DNA of 64,000 bases from Sarcocystis neurona (taxonomy: Eukaryota; Apicomplexa; Conoidasida; Eucoccidiorida; Sarcocystidae), in contig KL647305.1 of assembly GCA_000727475.1 (NCBI GenBank), positions 1,535,557-1,599,556 on the forward strand, written 5' to 3'. The notes below the pieces were generated by a model. It was given only the letters and a program-made list of their open reading frames with translations. It made no database searches and was not told the DNA's origin. The first letter of the stretch is position 1. Every line of letters starts with the position of its first letter. Positions 52,921 to 63,469 of the stretch are shown here, piece by piece. Position numbers and translations under genes: made by a program.

Positions 52921-53270
52921 TGTATTTAGAAGTGATCCACCTACAAGGTTGTTGTCTACACGACACCGCTTATATACACATGTATATATATATATATATA
53001 TGTAGAAGTGATTTACGTGTACTACAACGGTATCTATACCTTATATACGTATATATCTATATGTACGTATATATATCTATATCTATATATATATATATAT
53101 ATTTGTACAAGTCGTTTACTACCAAGCTATGTATTTCTATATATATGCGTATATGTAAAAGTGATTTAGTTTTCGTACCAAGGTATCTATTTCTATATGT
53201 ATCCATACGTATATATTTATATGTATAAAGGTGATTTAATCATAGTACGAAGCTATCTATGTCTCTCTAT
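52921..53270 (+). repeat. Diverged minisatellite, five copies
   Basis: Copies begin near 52921, 53001, 53101, 53154 and 53220. They share tgta-aagtgattta, then gtac-a, then aaggtatctat and a TA tract of variable length. Confidence 0.75.
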
Positions 53271-54085
53271 GTACACATACGTCTACGTAGCCATAGTGAT
53301 AATCTGAAACGTAAAGAAAAACGTATACAATTGCGTATCGATGTATACCTGTAGGTATGTCTATTTGTATATATGTATGTGTTCGTATATGTATATATTC
53401 ATGTCTATATATATACGTATGTTTTTGTATACGTATATATATGTTTGCATGTCCGGCACAAGCGTATATGTGTGCGTTCGGCACAGGCGTGAACCTGCTG
53501 CTTTATAAAGTGCACGTGTTCACGGGCGGAGGTTTGTGTACTCCCCTCCTTTTCTCTCACTCAAACAGACGGGTTTCCCGCTGTGGAGAAGGCACGCCCA
53601 ATTTTGATATCTCTTTTCAAGTGGTGTGTGTGTGTGGGGCCGCCGATAAAAGGAGATATATGTGGAAGGCCTGGGTGATAACACTGCGTGTGGACTGCAC
53701 CAATACATTTGCAGCTGCGGCGTATCAACGTATACCTGCGTCTCCGCACATCTTTCGACGAGCCGCATAATCGGCTCCGCATATTTTTCTGTTCATCTGC
53801 GAACCTCGCTGAAGCCCAAGAGTTGCTCTGCTCGTCTTCATTCGCGTTGTATATACATATATATATATGTATATGTATATGTATCTGTTTCTATATTTGT
53901 GTCTCTTCATGTATACATATATATATATGGAGATGTGTCTTGCGTTTTTTCTTTGTTTATATCCTTCCCTCTTTGTAGTTAGTGAATATATTTATACGGA
54001 TGTGTGCCGCGCAAATGTGTGTGTGCGTATATAACTGTGTTTGTAGTTACGTCCTCTCTTGTATTTGCGCTGTTTGACTGATAGA
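53271..54085. other. Gene-poor segment
   Basis: AT-rich with TA tracts. A balanced-composition patch at 53480-53780 has small ORFs on both strands but no motif. Nothing is supported as a gene. Confidence 0.4.
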
Positions 54086-54294
54086 ACTCCCTTCTGTGTG
54101 TGCGAGGAAATGGCACCAAATGTGTTTGTTGCATGCGGAAGAGACCCCTGCTGCGGGGTGCTGCCGGCGCTTCTTCCGCTTTTTGATCGGCGGAAACTTC
54201 GTCTTGCTGCGTCCCCCCTGGAGACGTCTGTCTCTGTGTGGGCACGCACAATTCTGTCTTCATACGTACCTCCTCACTTGTGTGTACATATATA
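54086..54294 (+). CDS. Short exon candidate, unknown
   Basis: An ATG at 54110 sits in a frame reading MAPNVFVACGRDPCCGVLPA then LLPLFDRRKLRLAASPLETS, ending at a TAG near 54293 as TA repeats begin. Composition is balanced and codon use resembles coding sequence. The minus strand is also open. Low support. Confidence 0.2.
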
Positions 54295-54451
54295 GAGTTG
54301 TGCATATAGAGACTTATATGTATGTGGTACTGTAGACATGCGTATCTCTCCGTATGTACGTGTATACATACATTTACACGAGGAGAAGTATACACATATA
54401 TATATATATATAAAGAGAGAGATAAGAGTCTTGATAGATTGACTTGCAGGT

Positions 54452-54615
54452 GCTTATCCTCTGTGTTAGAGCGCAGGAGTGTCGTGCGGCGTGCAGGGGT
54501 CCTCCTTGTGTCAATATCTTCTGCGGTTTCAGTCAATAAAGCTGCTGTTTTCTTTGGCGTGGCAGGCACGCGCGGCACATGTATTACAAGAAGGAGGGCA
54601 CTCTTTCTCAGTATA
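54452..54615 (+). CDS. Short helical exon candidate
   Basis: After an acceptor (gattgacttgcag, ending near 54451) one frame reads QYLLRFQSIKLLFSLAWQAR then AAHVLQEGGHSFSVYS. The helix resembles the LL-x-F-x-S--LLF-LA texture of RAP/FASTK-type helical repeats. Another frame is also open. Possibly an exon of the same gene as the 52.6 and 56.0 kb pieces. Confidence 0.25.
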
Positions 54616-54709
54616 TAGTGTATGTGCAGGACGGTCTTTTTGTCCAAGTGGCTCGGTAGATGTGAAGAGCACGAAGAAAATTCACACAAGCAGGTGTATG
54701 TACACCTGA

Positions 54710-55510
54710 AAATTTATAGAGAGCGGAATACCAGAGACAGACACGGAGAGTGAGACAGCAGCAAAGACACTGCAGTCTCCCCGCAGTATATTACAGGGCC
54801 GTATATTATCTCTGGACACATGCGGAGACTCTCTCTGTTAAACTCTCTCTGTAAAAGTGACTCTGCGCACTTCCACATCTCTATACACATCTATATCTGG
54901 ACGTGTACATATATATATACACTATTGTGCTACACATATATGTGTGTGTGTCTGTACGCATAGATATATATATATAGGTACGTAGTTGTACACGGCTTTA
55001 TTTAAAGGTGTACTACTCTGCGTCTGGGAGTGTGTGGATGTATAAATATATACGCGCCTATTTGAAGACATATATACATAAGTATATTAACGAGACCGTG
55101 TTATGCATATATGTCTGGGTCTGTATCTATATATGTAGGTGCAGAGTTGTATATTTATACTAGGCGTGTAAACACATACTCATCCAGACGTGAGATTGTG
55201 TGTGGATATGTAAATATGTATGCATGTATCTACATATATATATATGTACGAGCGTAGATTTCCAGACGGTATTTACGGGTTATATATGTATATCCCTATA
55301 TACACATATATATAGAGATATAGATACAGGTATAGATATAGACATAGATATATACATTACACAAGTGGATCTGCGTGGGCATGTATCTTCCCTACGTGGA
55401 TGTGTATGTGGCTGCGCGTACCCAGCAGTACTTAAAATTGGCGCCTCATTCATTTTCGTCTCTGACTTTCTCGTCCTCGTTTGCAACTCCATGTATGGCT
55501 AAGTGTGTCT
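54710..55510. other. AT-rich segment
   Basis: TA/TG-rich with no convincing gene. A small patch at 55375-55500 (YLPYVDVYVAARTQQYLKLA) after the acceptor-like cattacacaag could be a short exon. Confidence 0.4.
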
Positions 55511-55550
55511 TCCTGTTGTGGATATATATATATATATATCCACAACAGGA
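55511..55550. repeat. Perfect 40-bp palindrome
   Basis: tcctgttgtggatatatata is followed at once by its exact reverse complement, with no loop. The TA centre is flanked by the unique arms tcctgttgtgg and ccacaacagga. Confidence 0.98.
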
Positions 55551-56021
55551 TATATGTACATGTATATCTATAGGCGTACACGTACTACCTAGGGGATCTT
55601 GTTGCTGTCACGTATATGCTGCTACGTCGCTTAAGGCATCTGCTCTGCGCACAAGCGTCGCTACTGATATAACAATACAGTGTCGGCAACTGAGCGTATA
55701 TATATATATGTTCGTCACAGATATATAGGTCGTATCTGTCCATCTATCTGTCTCTCTATATATATATACATATATATGTATATGCGTGCGTTTTATAAAT
55801 AGTATGCCTCTCCTACATACAATGTATCCCTTGTATATATATATGTGTGTCTTACATGTATGTATGCATGTTTGTATGTATATGTACGTATATATATGGA
55901 AATCTCTTGCATATGTATGCCGTGTATATATATATGGGGGTTTTATATGAACGTCGATGGAGATAATCTCCGCATGTAATTGACTGCGTGCGTGGGGTGC
56001 TGCTGCTGCTGTTGCTGTAGG

Positions 56022-56206
56022 TGGGGCTGAACATGGCGGTGATGATGGCTGTTCCTGAGGAGCACGTCTACTTTGCAAGCGCCCTCTCCGTTCTCCTACT
56101 TCATTCCCTCGGGTATGCTCTCGATAGAAGTGCTGCTGCATATGCTACTCTTGCTGCTTTTGCTGCAGCTATTTGGGCTGCTCCATTCTTGCTGCTCTTG
56201 GTGTAG
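56022..56206 (+). CDS. Helical exon candidate
   Basis: A strong acceptor (ctgctgttgctgtag, ending 56021) precedes a frame reading VGLNMAVMMAVPEEHVYFAS then ALSVLLLHSLGYALDRSAAA and an Ala helix, stopping at 56206. ASALSVLLLHSLGY matches the helical-repeat texture seen elsewhere. Downstream to about 56960 CTG-rich sequence continues in unclear frames. Confidence 0.35.
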
Positions 56207-57540
56207 CCCCTACTCCTGCCGATGCTGCTGCTCCTGCTGGTGGTCATGCTGCTGCTGTTCTTGCTGTTGCTACTGCTGGTGCTGTTGCTGCTGTGAGTCT
56301 CCATGCCGCTCCTGCTGCTCTTTGTGCCGCTGCCGTTGCTTGTCGCCGGTGTTGCTGCTGCACCCCCTGCTCTACCCTCTGCTCTTACTTTTCTTTTTGC
56401 TGAGATGGTGACGCATAAGGTGTCCACCGGTGCTCATGAGACGCTGCTGTTGTTAATATGCTGCTGCAGATCCCTGCAGTGGGGAAATTGAGATCCCAGT
56501 GTTGCTGAAGACGCTCCCGCTGCTGCTGCCGGCGCTGCTTCGCTCTGGCGTCGTCCAGTGACTTGCGCTGCTAATAGGATACTGCTGCTGCTGCCGCGAT
56601 CCGGCAGCGACTAGTTCTCTCGTCCGTGGTGATGTGCTGCTGTCGCTAATGTCCTGGTGGAGCTGCTGGTGCTGCAGAGCTGGTTCTGCTGCTGTGACGC
56701 CGCTGCTGATGTGACGACTTTGTTGCTGCTGGTTCGGCTGCGCTGTGCTGCCTTGTGGCTGCTGCTGCGACTATTTGGGTGATGAGACCACTGATATGCA
56801 GCAGCAGTTGCTGTTGCTGCTCTTCGTGACGCTCTAGGTTTGCTGCTCCCGCTGCGACGCTGTTTTCCTCCGCTTGCAGCGATGTTCCCTCGCCAATTTT
56901 CGTCGGTTGGGTGAAGGATCGACTGGCGCCGCACTGCGTTGACTTCCCCGCCGTAGGTCTTCTTCACTTCTATCTACGCACTACGATACGCATGCCTTAC
57001 ACACATACATACGCACATACATACATACATACGTACATGCATACATACATACATACGTACATACACACATATCTGGACACATATGTAGACATACATTCCA
57101 CTACATATCCATGTATATATATATATGCCTTACATACATACATGTATAGACATACATGTAGACATATGTTGCTCTACATATATAGATGTATATATATATA
57201 GAGAGAGAGAGAGAGAGAAAGACGAATAGACACGTATTTGTAAACCTACGTCTATGTGCATATGTCTGTGCGTGTAGATATATTCTTGCATGCGGAACAA
57301 TCTGCAGACATCCGTCGACTACGTGTGTGTCACACTCTGAGAGTGCTGGTGCCTCTGTGGATTAAATATATAATAAAATATATGGTCACAATGCATGCGA
57401 GGATGGGGCAAGTCTTGCTGCAGCTGTAACGGAGAGTATAATGCGCCAGCCACTTGCCTGCAAAGGCCAGCAGCGGTAGCACCGCGACGGCTCAGGGGGT
57501 GTTCATCTCCCGTACATATCGTAGCCTATATATATATATA
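56207..57540. other. CTG-rich remnant then AT-repeat DNA
   Basis: 56207-56960 is CTG-rich with frames open on both strands and frequent stops, so it may be an intron or decayed exon. From 56990 the sequence is (CATA)n and (TA)n repeats. A short patch at 57385-57500 has balanced composition but no motif. Confidence 0.4.
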
Positions 57541-57575
57541 TGTGTTGCATGTCCACTACACATATATATGTACGT

Positions 57576-57631
57576 AATGTTGCCTATCCAATATACATGT
57601 ATATATATATATATGTAGGACAGGCAACATT
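57576..57631. repeat. Inverted repeat around TA tract
   Basis: Left arm aatgttgcctatcc (57576-57589) and right arm ggacaggcaacatt (57618-57631) are reverse complements with one mismatch, around a TA-rich loop. Further diverged pieces (gttgc, then a TA tract) recur at 57541, 57661 and 57723, suggesting an old tandem array. Confidence 0.85.
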
Positions 57632-57759
57632 GCATATTCACTATATATATATATATGGATGTGTTGTCAGGTATTCATTACCTACGTACATATATATATA
57701 TATATATATTTGTCGCGTACGTACTGTTGCGTACTCCCTATATATATATATATATGTCT

Positions 57760-58520
57760 GAATGGAGATAGAGGGACACAGTAATAGATAGGTATTATTA
57801 ATAGACCTCTATACAACTATTTACTTGACAACGTTTGGTATATTTTCCTCTCCACAGGCAAATTTCGAGGCGACTCACATGTAAAGTCCCATACACACAC
57901 TCGGGCGGGCGTATACGTGGCGCTTGACACACACTTGTACGGGTTCTGTGGGCTATGTATATATATATATATATATGTATGTCGAGTCAACATACACGTA
58001 TATATATATATGCGCGTATCCATATATATTATTATATTTATGTACGCGTGCATATGTATATATATATGAATTGTGTCTATGTGTGTATGAATAGGAGCAC
58101 AAGTGTGTCAGTTATGTAGGACGTGTAAATATGGATATTTATGTTTGTAGGCGGGCGTAAGGTGTGGGCGTTTGCATGTATACGTGTACATATATATAGA
58201 GAGAAAACGTTATCGATATTTGTAGGAAGTTGGAATATTCCCACGTTTATACAAAATGTGATATGCTTGTTCTCTCTGTATGTGATGCTCCTGTGAGGTC
58301 CTCCTATATATACACATATACCTACATAGGTAGGTATACACATATGTATATATAGATGTATGTATCTGCATGCTTGTATACACATATGTGTATACTTGTA
58401 TATGCTATCTTGATCTAGCGTGTTTCTGTATATAAATGCTTCTGAAGGGTTCTTATATATATACATATAATATACGTATATACGTGCATGTCGTGGGGGC
58501 GTCTACTACACACTAGTGAA
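57760..58520. other. Gene-poor AT-rich segment
   Basis: TA tracts and short ORFs only. I see nothing that supports a gene. Confidence 0.5.
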
Positions 58521-58526
58521 TCTGAG

Positions 58527-58690
58527 TACAGAAGCCCTACTTGTATAAACCTCTGTCTTCTTTTAGAGATACATATATGTTTGTACACATATGGATTACA
58601 GAAGCCCTATATGCATGAATCTCTCTCTCTACATATATATATATATATAAGTTTGTACATGCATGGAGTACAGAAGCCCTCCGTGTAGGA
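58527..58690 (+). repeat. 70-bp tandem repeat, three copies
   Basis: The tag tacagaagccct recurs at 58527, 58597 and 58669. Each copy is followed by a pyrimidine run (ctctgtcttc, ctctctctct, ctctttctgc) and gtttgtacat, with variable TA tracts. Confidence 0.85.
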
Positions 58691-58783
58691 GCCTCTTTCT
58701 GCTTCTCTCTATATATATGTTTGTACATATATGTCACCTGCACGTGCCGGTTATGGAAGGGTGTGTGGTGTGTGCTGTTGCGT

Positions 58784-59572
58784 ATGTGTGCGAACAAGAA
58801 TGGAAGTGTTAGTCCTGCATGTAGAGCTGAAGAAGCAGGACTACGTTGGACACTAGCAGCAGCAGTGGCGCTGCTCGCTCCAATAGTCTTGCTCTCTGCA
58901 ACAGTCCACATTCGAGCGCGACGCCGCAGCAGCAAAATTGCGTGCAAACAGCAGCAGCAGGAGAGACAGCAACGGCAGCAGCAGCACGTCCATTGCGTGC
59001 ATCCCGACGAGACGCCTTTCATTCTCTCTCTTCCGCGGCAGTGCCGCCAGCAGCAGCAACACCACCAGCAGCAGCAGTTGAGTGCTGCCCACCAAGAGGT
59101 ACCAGAACTGCAGCACCAGTTGTACGTCTATGGGACGATGGACGACCAAGAATTTGCCGAGTAAGAAAGGACCGGCGTACGAGTGCCGCAAACTTTTTGA
59201 TCTGCTTTTCACAGCGAGAGATCGCGCTCCTACGTGGGGGGCAGCGGCCGCACAGGGAACGGCAACAAGAGAACTGCCCCGCGGCGAAGCACTGCGGTCG
59301 CGAGCGACAGAGCGCCAGCATGCGCTACAAACGGAAGAGAAGTAATAACTTGCGCAGCGGCCGCAGCAGGGGACGAAGACAGAAGTGGAAGAGGCGTAGC
59401 AGCAGCGTGCGTCGCCGGGGAGACAGCAGCACGCGAGCACACAGCGACAGCAGCAGCAGGACATGTAGCCTGGATAGCGCGGGCCATGAGGGCATGCAAC
59501 AGCAGCAGCAGCAAAATGCTCTCGCGAAGGGGAACTGTGTACACACCACCCGTGCTAGCGAGGGAGAATTAG
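58784..59572 (+). CDS. Two-exon gene, single-pass Gln/Arg/Ala-rich protein
   Basis: The first in-frame ATG is at 58784. Exon 1 (58784-59160) ends at ccga|gtaagaaag. A 54-bp intron ends in ctgcttttcacag (59214), and exon 2 (59215-59572) continues in matching phase (ga|c) to TAG. The product is 244 residues. Residues about 23-43 (TLAAAVALLAPIVLLSATVH) form one strong hydrophobic helix after a short N-terminus, acting as a signal anchor or uncleaved signal peptide. Then come an RARRR basic stop-transfer-like cluster, Gln runs (KQQQQERQQRQQQ and QQQQHHQQQQ) separated by HPDETPFILSLPRQ, and an Ala/Arg/Thr-rich C-terminal half. No domain is recognised. A secreted or membrane protein is inferred from the hydrophobic helix only. 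The splice model keeps the frame open and is supported by consensus sites. Confidence 0.5.
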
Positions 59573-59599
59573 CAAAAACAGGAGGAGCGCACAGGAGAC

Positions 59600-60249
59600 A
59601 GAGAAATAAGTAGATGGGGAAAGTGTAAGAAGCAGCTGGAGAGGCGGCAACTGCAGCAGCAGCATATGCAGCAGCAGCAGCAAGGTGAGCATCAGAAGGA
59701 GCCACAGTACCAGGGGCCCTGCAGGTGCTTCTCTCCTAAACCGGCTGCATCCACCCGCCCCACGTTAGGCGCGATGCATCTCCAAGTTATTTGGTATATG
59801 GAGTCAGCTACTATATGTGCAATACCACGACGCAATATATGTATATATATCGATGTGGGCGAAGTTGATATACCTCTATATGCGTATGTACCTATGTACG
59901 TACGTATGTATGTGTATATAAATACGTCGGTGTGGGCGTTTTCGATACGCCTGTATATATATATATATATGTATTATGTGCAGACATGATATGTTCACAT
60001 GTGTAGCAGCATGCATGTGTACACGCCGTGGGTTGCTGTGTTCTCCATGTGCGCGACGACAGGTCTTATGGTCGTAAGATGGCATAACAGGCATTTGTCC
60101 TTTTTTGGTTTTGGCCCTTTCTGTTTCTCTCAGTTTGCTTCTTTTCTCATGCATCTCAACGCATCTCTTCAGCTGTCTCACGTGACATCTCCCGTTGGCT
60201 TCTGCGGCTGTTAGCGCTGCGGGTCCTGCTCGCATATATACGCCTGCAG
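59600..60249. other. Spacer or intron
   Basis: A short CAG patch (59640-59700), then TA-rich DNA, then a long pyrimidine-rich tract (60095-60190) typical of a region before an acceptor. A small duplication of gatgtgggcg occurs near 59853 and 59930. No gene is supported. A short upstream exon of the next gene could lie at 60213-60249. Confidence 0.4.
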
Positions 60250-61093
60250 CAGCGAAAAGTCTGTTGCTGTTGCACGAGCTCCCTGCTGCAGCTGGAGCAC
60301 ACCTGCTGTTGCTGCTGTTGCAGAATTCCTGCTGCCGCTGCTACTGCCACCTGCTGCTACTGCGGAGTATCGACGTCTGCTACTGCCATATGCCACTGCT
60401 GCCGCTTGGGACACAAAAGGCTGGCGACGCTACGAAACAACAGACCCTGCTGCTGCTGGTGTTTACACTGCCGTTCCTGCTAAAGCTGTGCTGCTGCTGC
60501 GGCAGCTGAGCACGTTGTGCCGCTGCGGTGAAGACCCTTGTAAGGCTGTTTGGTGAGCAGCTGCCGCTGTTGCCCTTCCGGCAGCCAGCTTCTGCGCATG
60601 TCTGCGCACCAGGACAGAGAGAGAACGTTCGGGCATTTGGTATTGCCAGTACTCAAAGAAGACTCGGCCTACATGACCACTGCATGTCTATGTATATGTG
60701 TAGCCTTACGTATACATATGTGTGTAATTTTACATATTGACGTATACACATGCATATATATATATATACACGCAGGTACGTGTACGTACTTACATATATT
60801 TATATATATATATATATAGACAGCTGTACGTATACCTACATGTATATATGTATGTATATCCGTCGTGGAGATAAGGGAGAGACAGGCAGGTGAGGATGTA
60901 CGTGCAGGTAAAGACGGGCTTAGTAGCTCGCGCTGACACTGACCTGCTTTATCGCTGTGCGTTTCCCACAGTGAGGGAACGAAATTATCTTCCAACACAG
61001 ATGTGGAAACGCGAGATACACTTGCAAGAGCTGCTGAGAACTGCGCTGGCAACCGTAAATCGCCTGTATGCCGCCTGTTCTGTGCTTCAGTAG
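60250..61093 (+). CDS. Last two exons of an unidentified gene
   Basis: Exon A begins after acceptor cgcctgcag (60249) or slightly upstream at tgttag. It reads VAEFLLPLLLPPAATAEYRR, then LLLPYATAAAWDTKGWRRYE and AKAVLLLRQLSTLCRCGED, ending at donor ctt|gtaagg (60539). Exon B begins at 60924 after gggcttag in the matching phase. It reads ARADTDLLYRCAFPTVRERN, then YLPTQMWKREIHLQELLRTA and ends LYAACSVLQ with TAG at 61091-61093. The sequence is non-repetitive and clearly protein-like, with helical C-terminal residues. No family is recognised. Upstream exons are unknown, and exons at 51-56 kb are candidates. A second donor (tg|gtgagc, 60552) exists but is out of phase with exon B. Confidence 0.5.
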
Positions 61094-61318
61094 CAGTATA
61101 CACACATAGTGACGGCTTTATAGGCACGCTGGATGGTCTGTTTTTGGCTGTCTTAGTGTGAGTCTACGGATTAATAGTCAACAAGTGACGATGTTATAGA
61201 CAGGTAGCTGTGGTCGGTTCGTGTTCCCACGCGCTTTCATAACGGCTTACGTACGCATAAGTAGTGCTGCCACTATAGATGTGTACATGTGCATACGGAA
61301 GGGTGCACATACATGCAC

Positions 61319-61373
<55 letters not shown>

Positions 61374-62480
61374 TAGGTGTGTTGCTGGACGGCGCACGGT
61401 AAAAGCTGACGGGTCTGAAACACGCGCATGCACACACGTATATATGTATATGTATATATATGGAGACGTGTAAAGAGAGAGGGGGCCGAATGGTAGTACT
61501 TTTTTTAACGGATGTCTGTGTCTGCGCCCTCGCAAGAAATCGTGAATTTTTGAGACAGCGATCCAAGACAAAGAAAGTGTCTGCATGCATTTACGCCTGT
61601 TTCCAGGGGCTTCTGTGCTGCTGCTGAAGCTGCAGCCAGAGTTAGAAAAAAAATCTTCCTTCTTCTGCCGAGAAGAAACTCGTCAAACAAACAGGTGCAA
61701 TTCTCCTGTTTCAAAGAGGCGAAGACACGTGACTAAACGCGGTCTTCACCGGTGCTTCGTTTGCTTCCCATCATCGTATATATATATATATATATTTGTA
61801 TGACATCAGTGTACAAACGCGTACCTGTAGATGAACCCATTTTCACATTCAGGTACATGTTAGGAGAGATAACTATACATATACCTGTATCTCCCTCTAC
61901 GTACATCTATATAAATATTTACATATATATACATATATATACGTATAAATTCTATTTGGACTGGCATACACTGTAGAGAGATATACACGTAGACATTTGT
62001 TGCGTTTGAGAGGAGAAAAGTACTCGTATGTGTGCGTGTTTACGCCAATAGCGTGTGGGTGCTGCAGTTGACGTACTATGCAAGGACAGGCAACCTAACG
62101 GGTGGCAAGAGAATCAATGAAAGGAATCGCTATCTTCCTTTGGATATCTGTGTCGGCATATCTGTATATACCTGTGCGCAAGACAATGTGCATGTGTAAA
62201 GGCTGAGAAGGGAATTGAAGAACGAGAAGAAATGCTATCTCTTTACCGATAGCCGTGCTCGAAAATGTGTGTACACGTATGTAGGCAAGCCCACGTATAC
62301 GTGTTTCCTCGTGTTCCTGCGACAGCTATATGTGTGTTCTTCGCGTACCGGTATCTCTGTGCCTTTCGGTGTATACCTACTTAGCTACGATTTCTACATA
62401 TAAGTCCAAACATATATACGTAGAGAAAGAAATGAAAAAGGAAATTTAGTCCTGGTCGGAGGAGTATGATAACAACGGCA
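61094..62480. other. Gene-poor segment with TA tracts
   Basis: TA tracts at 61319-61372 and 61769-61796. A patch at 61585-61770 has balanced composition and an ORF on each strand. The minus-strand ORF has a hydrophobic stretch, KIFFLTLAAASAAAQKP, resembling a signal peptide, but no following domain. No gene is supported. Confidence 0.4.
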
Positions 62481-62499
62481 GTACCCCACGTAGTGCTGC

Positions 62500-62816
62500 T
62501 CAGCGGCAACGGAATTTCTGCTGCTGATGCTTCATGCCGATGACGTTGCTGCAGCCGCAGCAGCAGCCGCATAGCACGACAACGGGAGCAGCAGCATGGT
62601 CATCTTGAAGCGCTGCTCTCCTTTGCCGCTGCTGCTGCTGTTGCTCTTGCCACTCCACCAACAACGTCTCTGTACACCTACCCTTTCGGCAGAGAGACAA
62701 ATTCTACTTCTCTCGAGCGCGTACGTGCCATCCGTAGATTTACACGGCCTCGTCACGCAAGCGTATCCTCTTACGAGTGGACACCCAAACTTACATATTG
62801 CATAATACCTTAACAT
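62500..62816 (-). CDS. Unassigned CAG-containing ORF, strand uncertain
   Basis: On the minus strand a frame at 62500-62700 reads ETLLVEWQEQQQQQRQRRAA then a Cys-rich hydrophobic segment. On plus the same DNA gives a Leu-rich stretch followed by PSVDLHGLVTQAYPLTSGHP. Neither shows a recognisable domain or clear splice sites. Confidence 0.15.
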
Positions 62817-62821
62817 ACTAC

Positions 62822-62861
62822 GTACGAAGGGGCATTTATATATATATATGCCCCTTCGTAC
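62822..62861. repeat. Hairpin-forming inverted repeat
   Basis: Fourteen-base arms, gtacgaaggggcat (62822-62835) and atgccccttcgtac (62848-62861), are perfect reverse complements around a 12-base TA loop. Confidence 0.97.
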
Positions 62862-62922
62862 ATACGTAGACGTCTAGAGAGGCAGACACACATGCATAAA
62901 TATATATATATACGTACAGAGA

Positions 62923-62954
62923 GTGTTTATACATATATATATATGTATAAACAC
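62923..62954. repeat. Perfect 32-bp palindrome
   Basis: gtgtttatacatatat is followed directly by its exact reverse complement. It lies between two direct copies of acgtctagagagg plus (t)gacacacacatg (62868-62893 and 62954-62981). Confidence 0.97.
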
Positions 62955-62984
62955 GTCTAGAGAGGTGGACACACACATGTAACG

Positions 62985-63250
62985 ACGTAGAGGGATAACA
63001 AGTCAAAATCGGATGACGACAGCGGAAGTGCATTCTGCAGCTCGCCATTCTCTTGGGAGCGCACAGGTCTTGTGATCGTGACGGTCCTCTGCCGCTCTTG
63101 CGCCTCTGCTGCTGCCTCACCTTCGCGGCCGGCATCTGCCACTGGAGTGCTGGTGCGGCTGCTGTGATGCTGCTGCTGTGCTGCTGCTGGTGCTGCTGCT
63201 GCCTTCCACTTGTCCTACCGCAGTCCCACGCTGTAGTTGCTTGAAAACTG
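62985..63250. other. Transition into triplet-rich DNA, possible minus-strand coding
   Basis: The minus strand reads QATTAWDCGRTSGRQQQHQQ then a Gln/Arg-rich segment (KVRQQQRRKSGRGPSRSQD), while plus gives Cys/Leu runs. The mixed charged composition favours minus coding, but no splice sites or domain are evident. Confidence 0.2.
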
Positions 63251-63469
63251 CTCTGCTGCAGCTCTTGCAACTACGACAGTCAATCTGCTGCCCTTCCTTC
63301 CCCTGCAGCTCCTCCTGCTTTTGCAGCTGCCCGTGTTGCTGCAGCTGCTCGTCTTGTAGCGGCTGCTGCTGCTCTAGCTGTCCCTTCTGTAGCTGCTGCT
63401 ACTGCTGCAGCTGCTCCTTCTCTAGCTGCTCTTGCTGCAGCTGCTGCTGCCGCTGCTACTCTACTCTTG

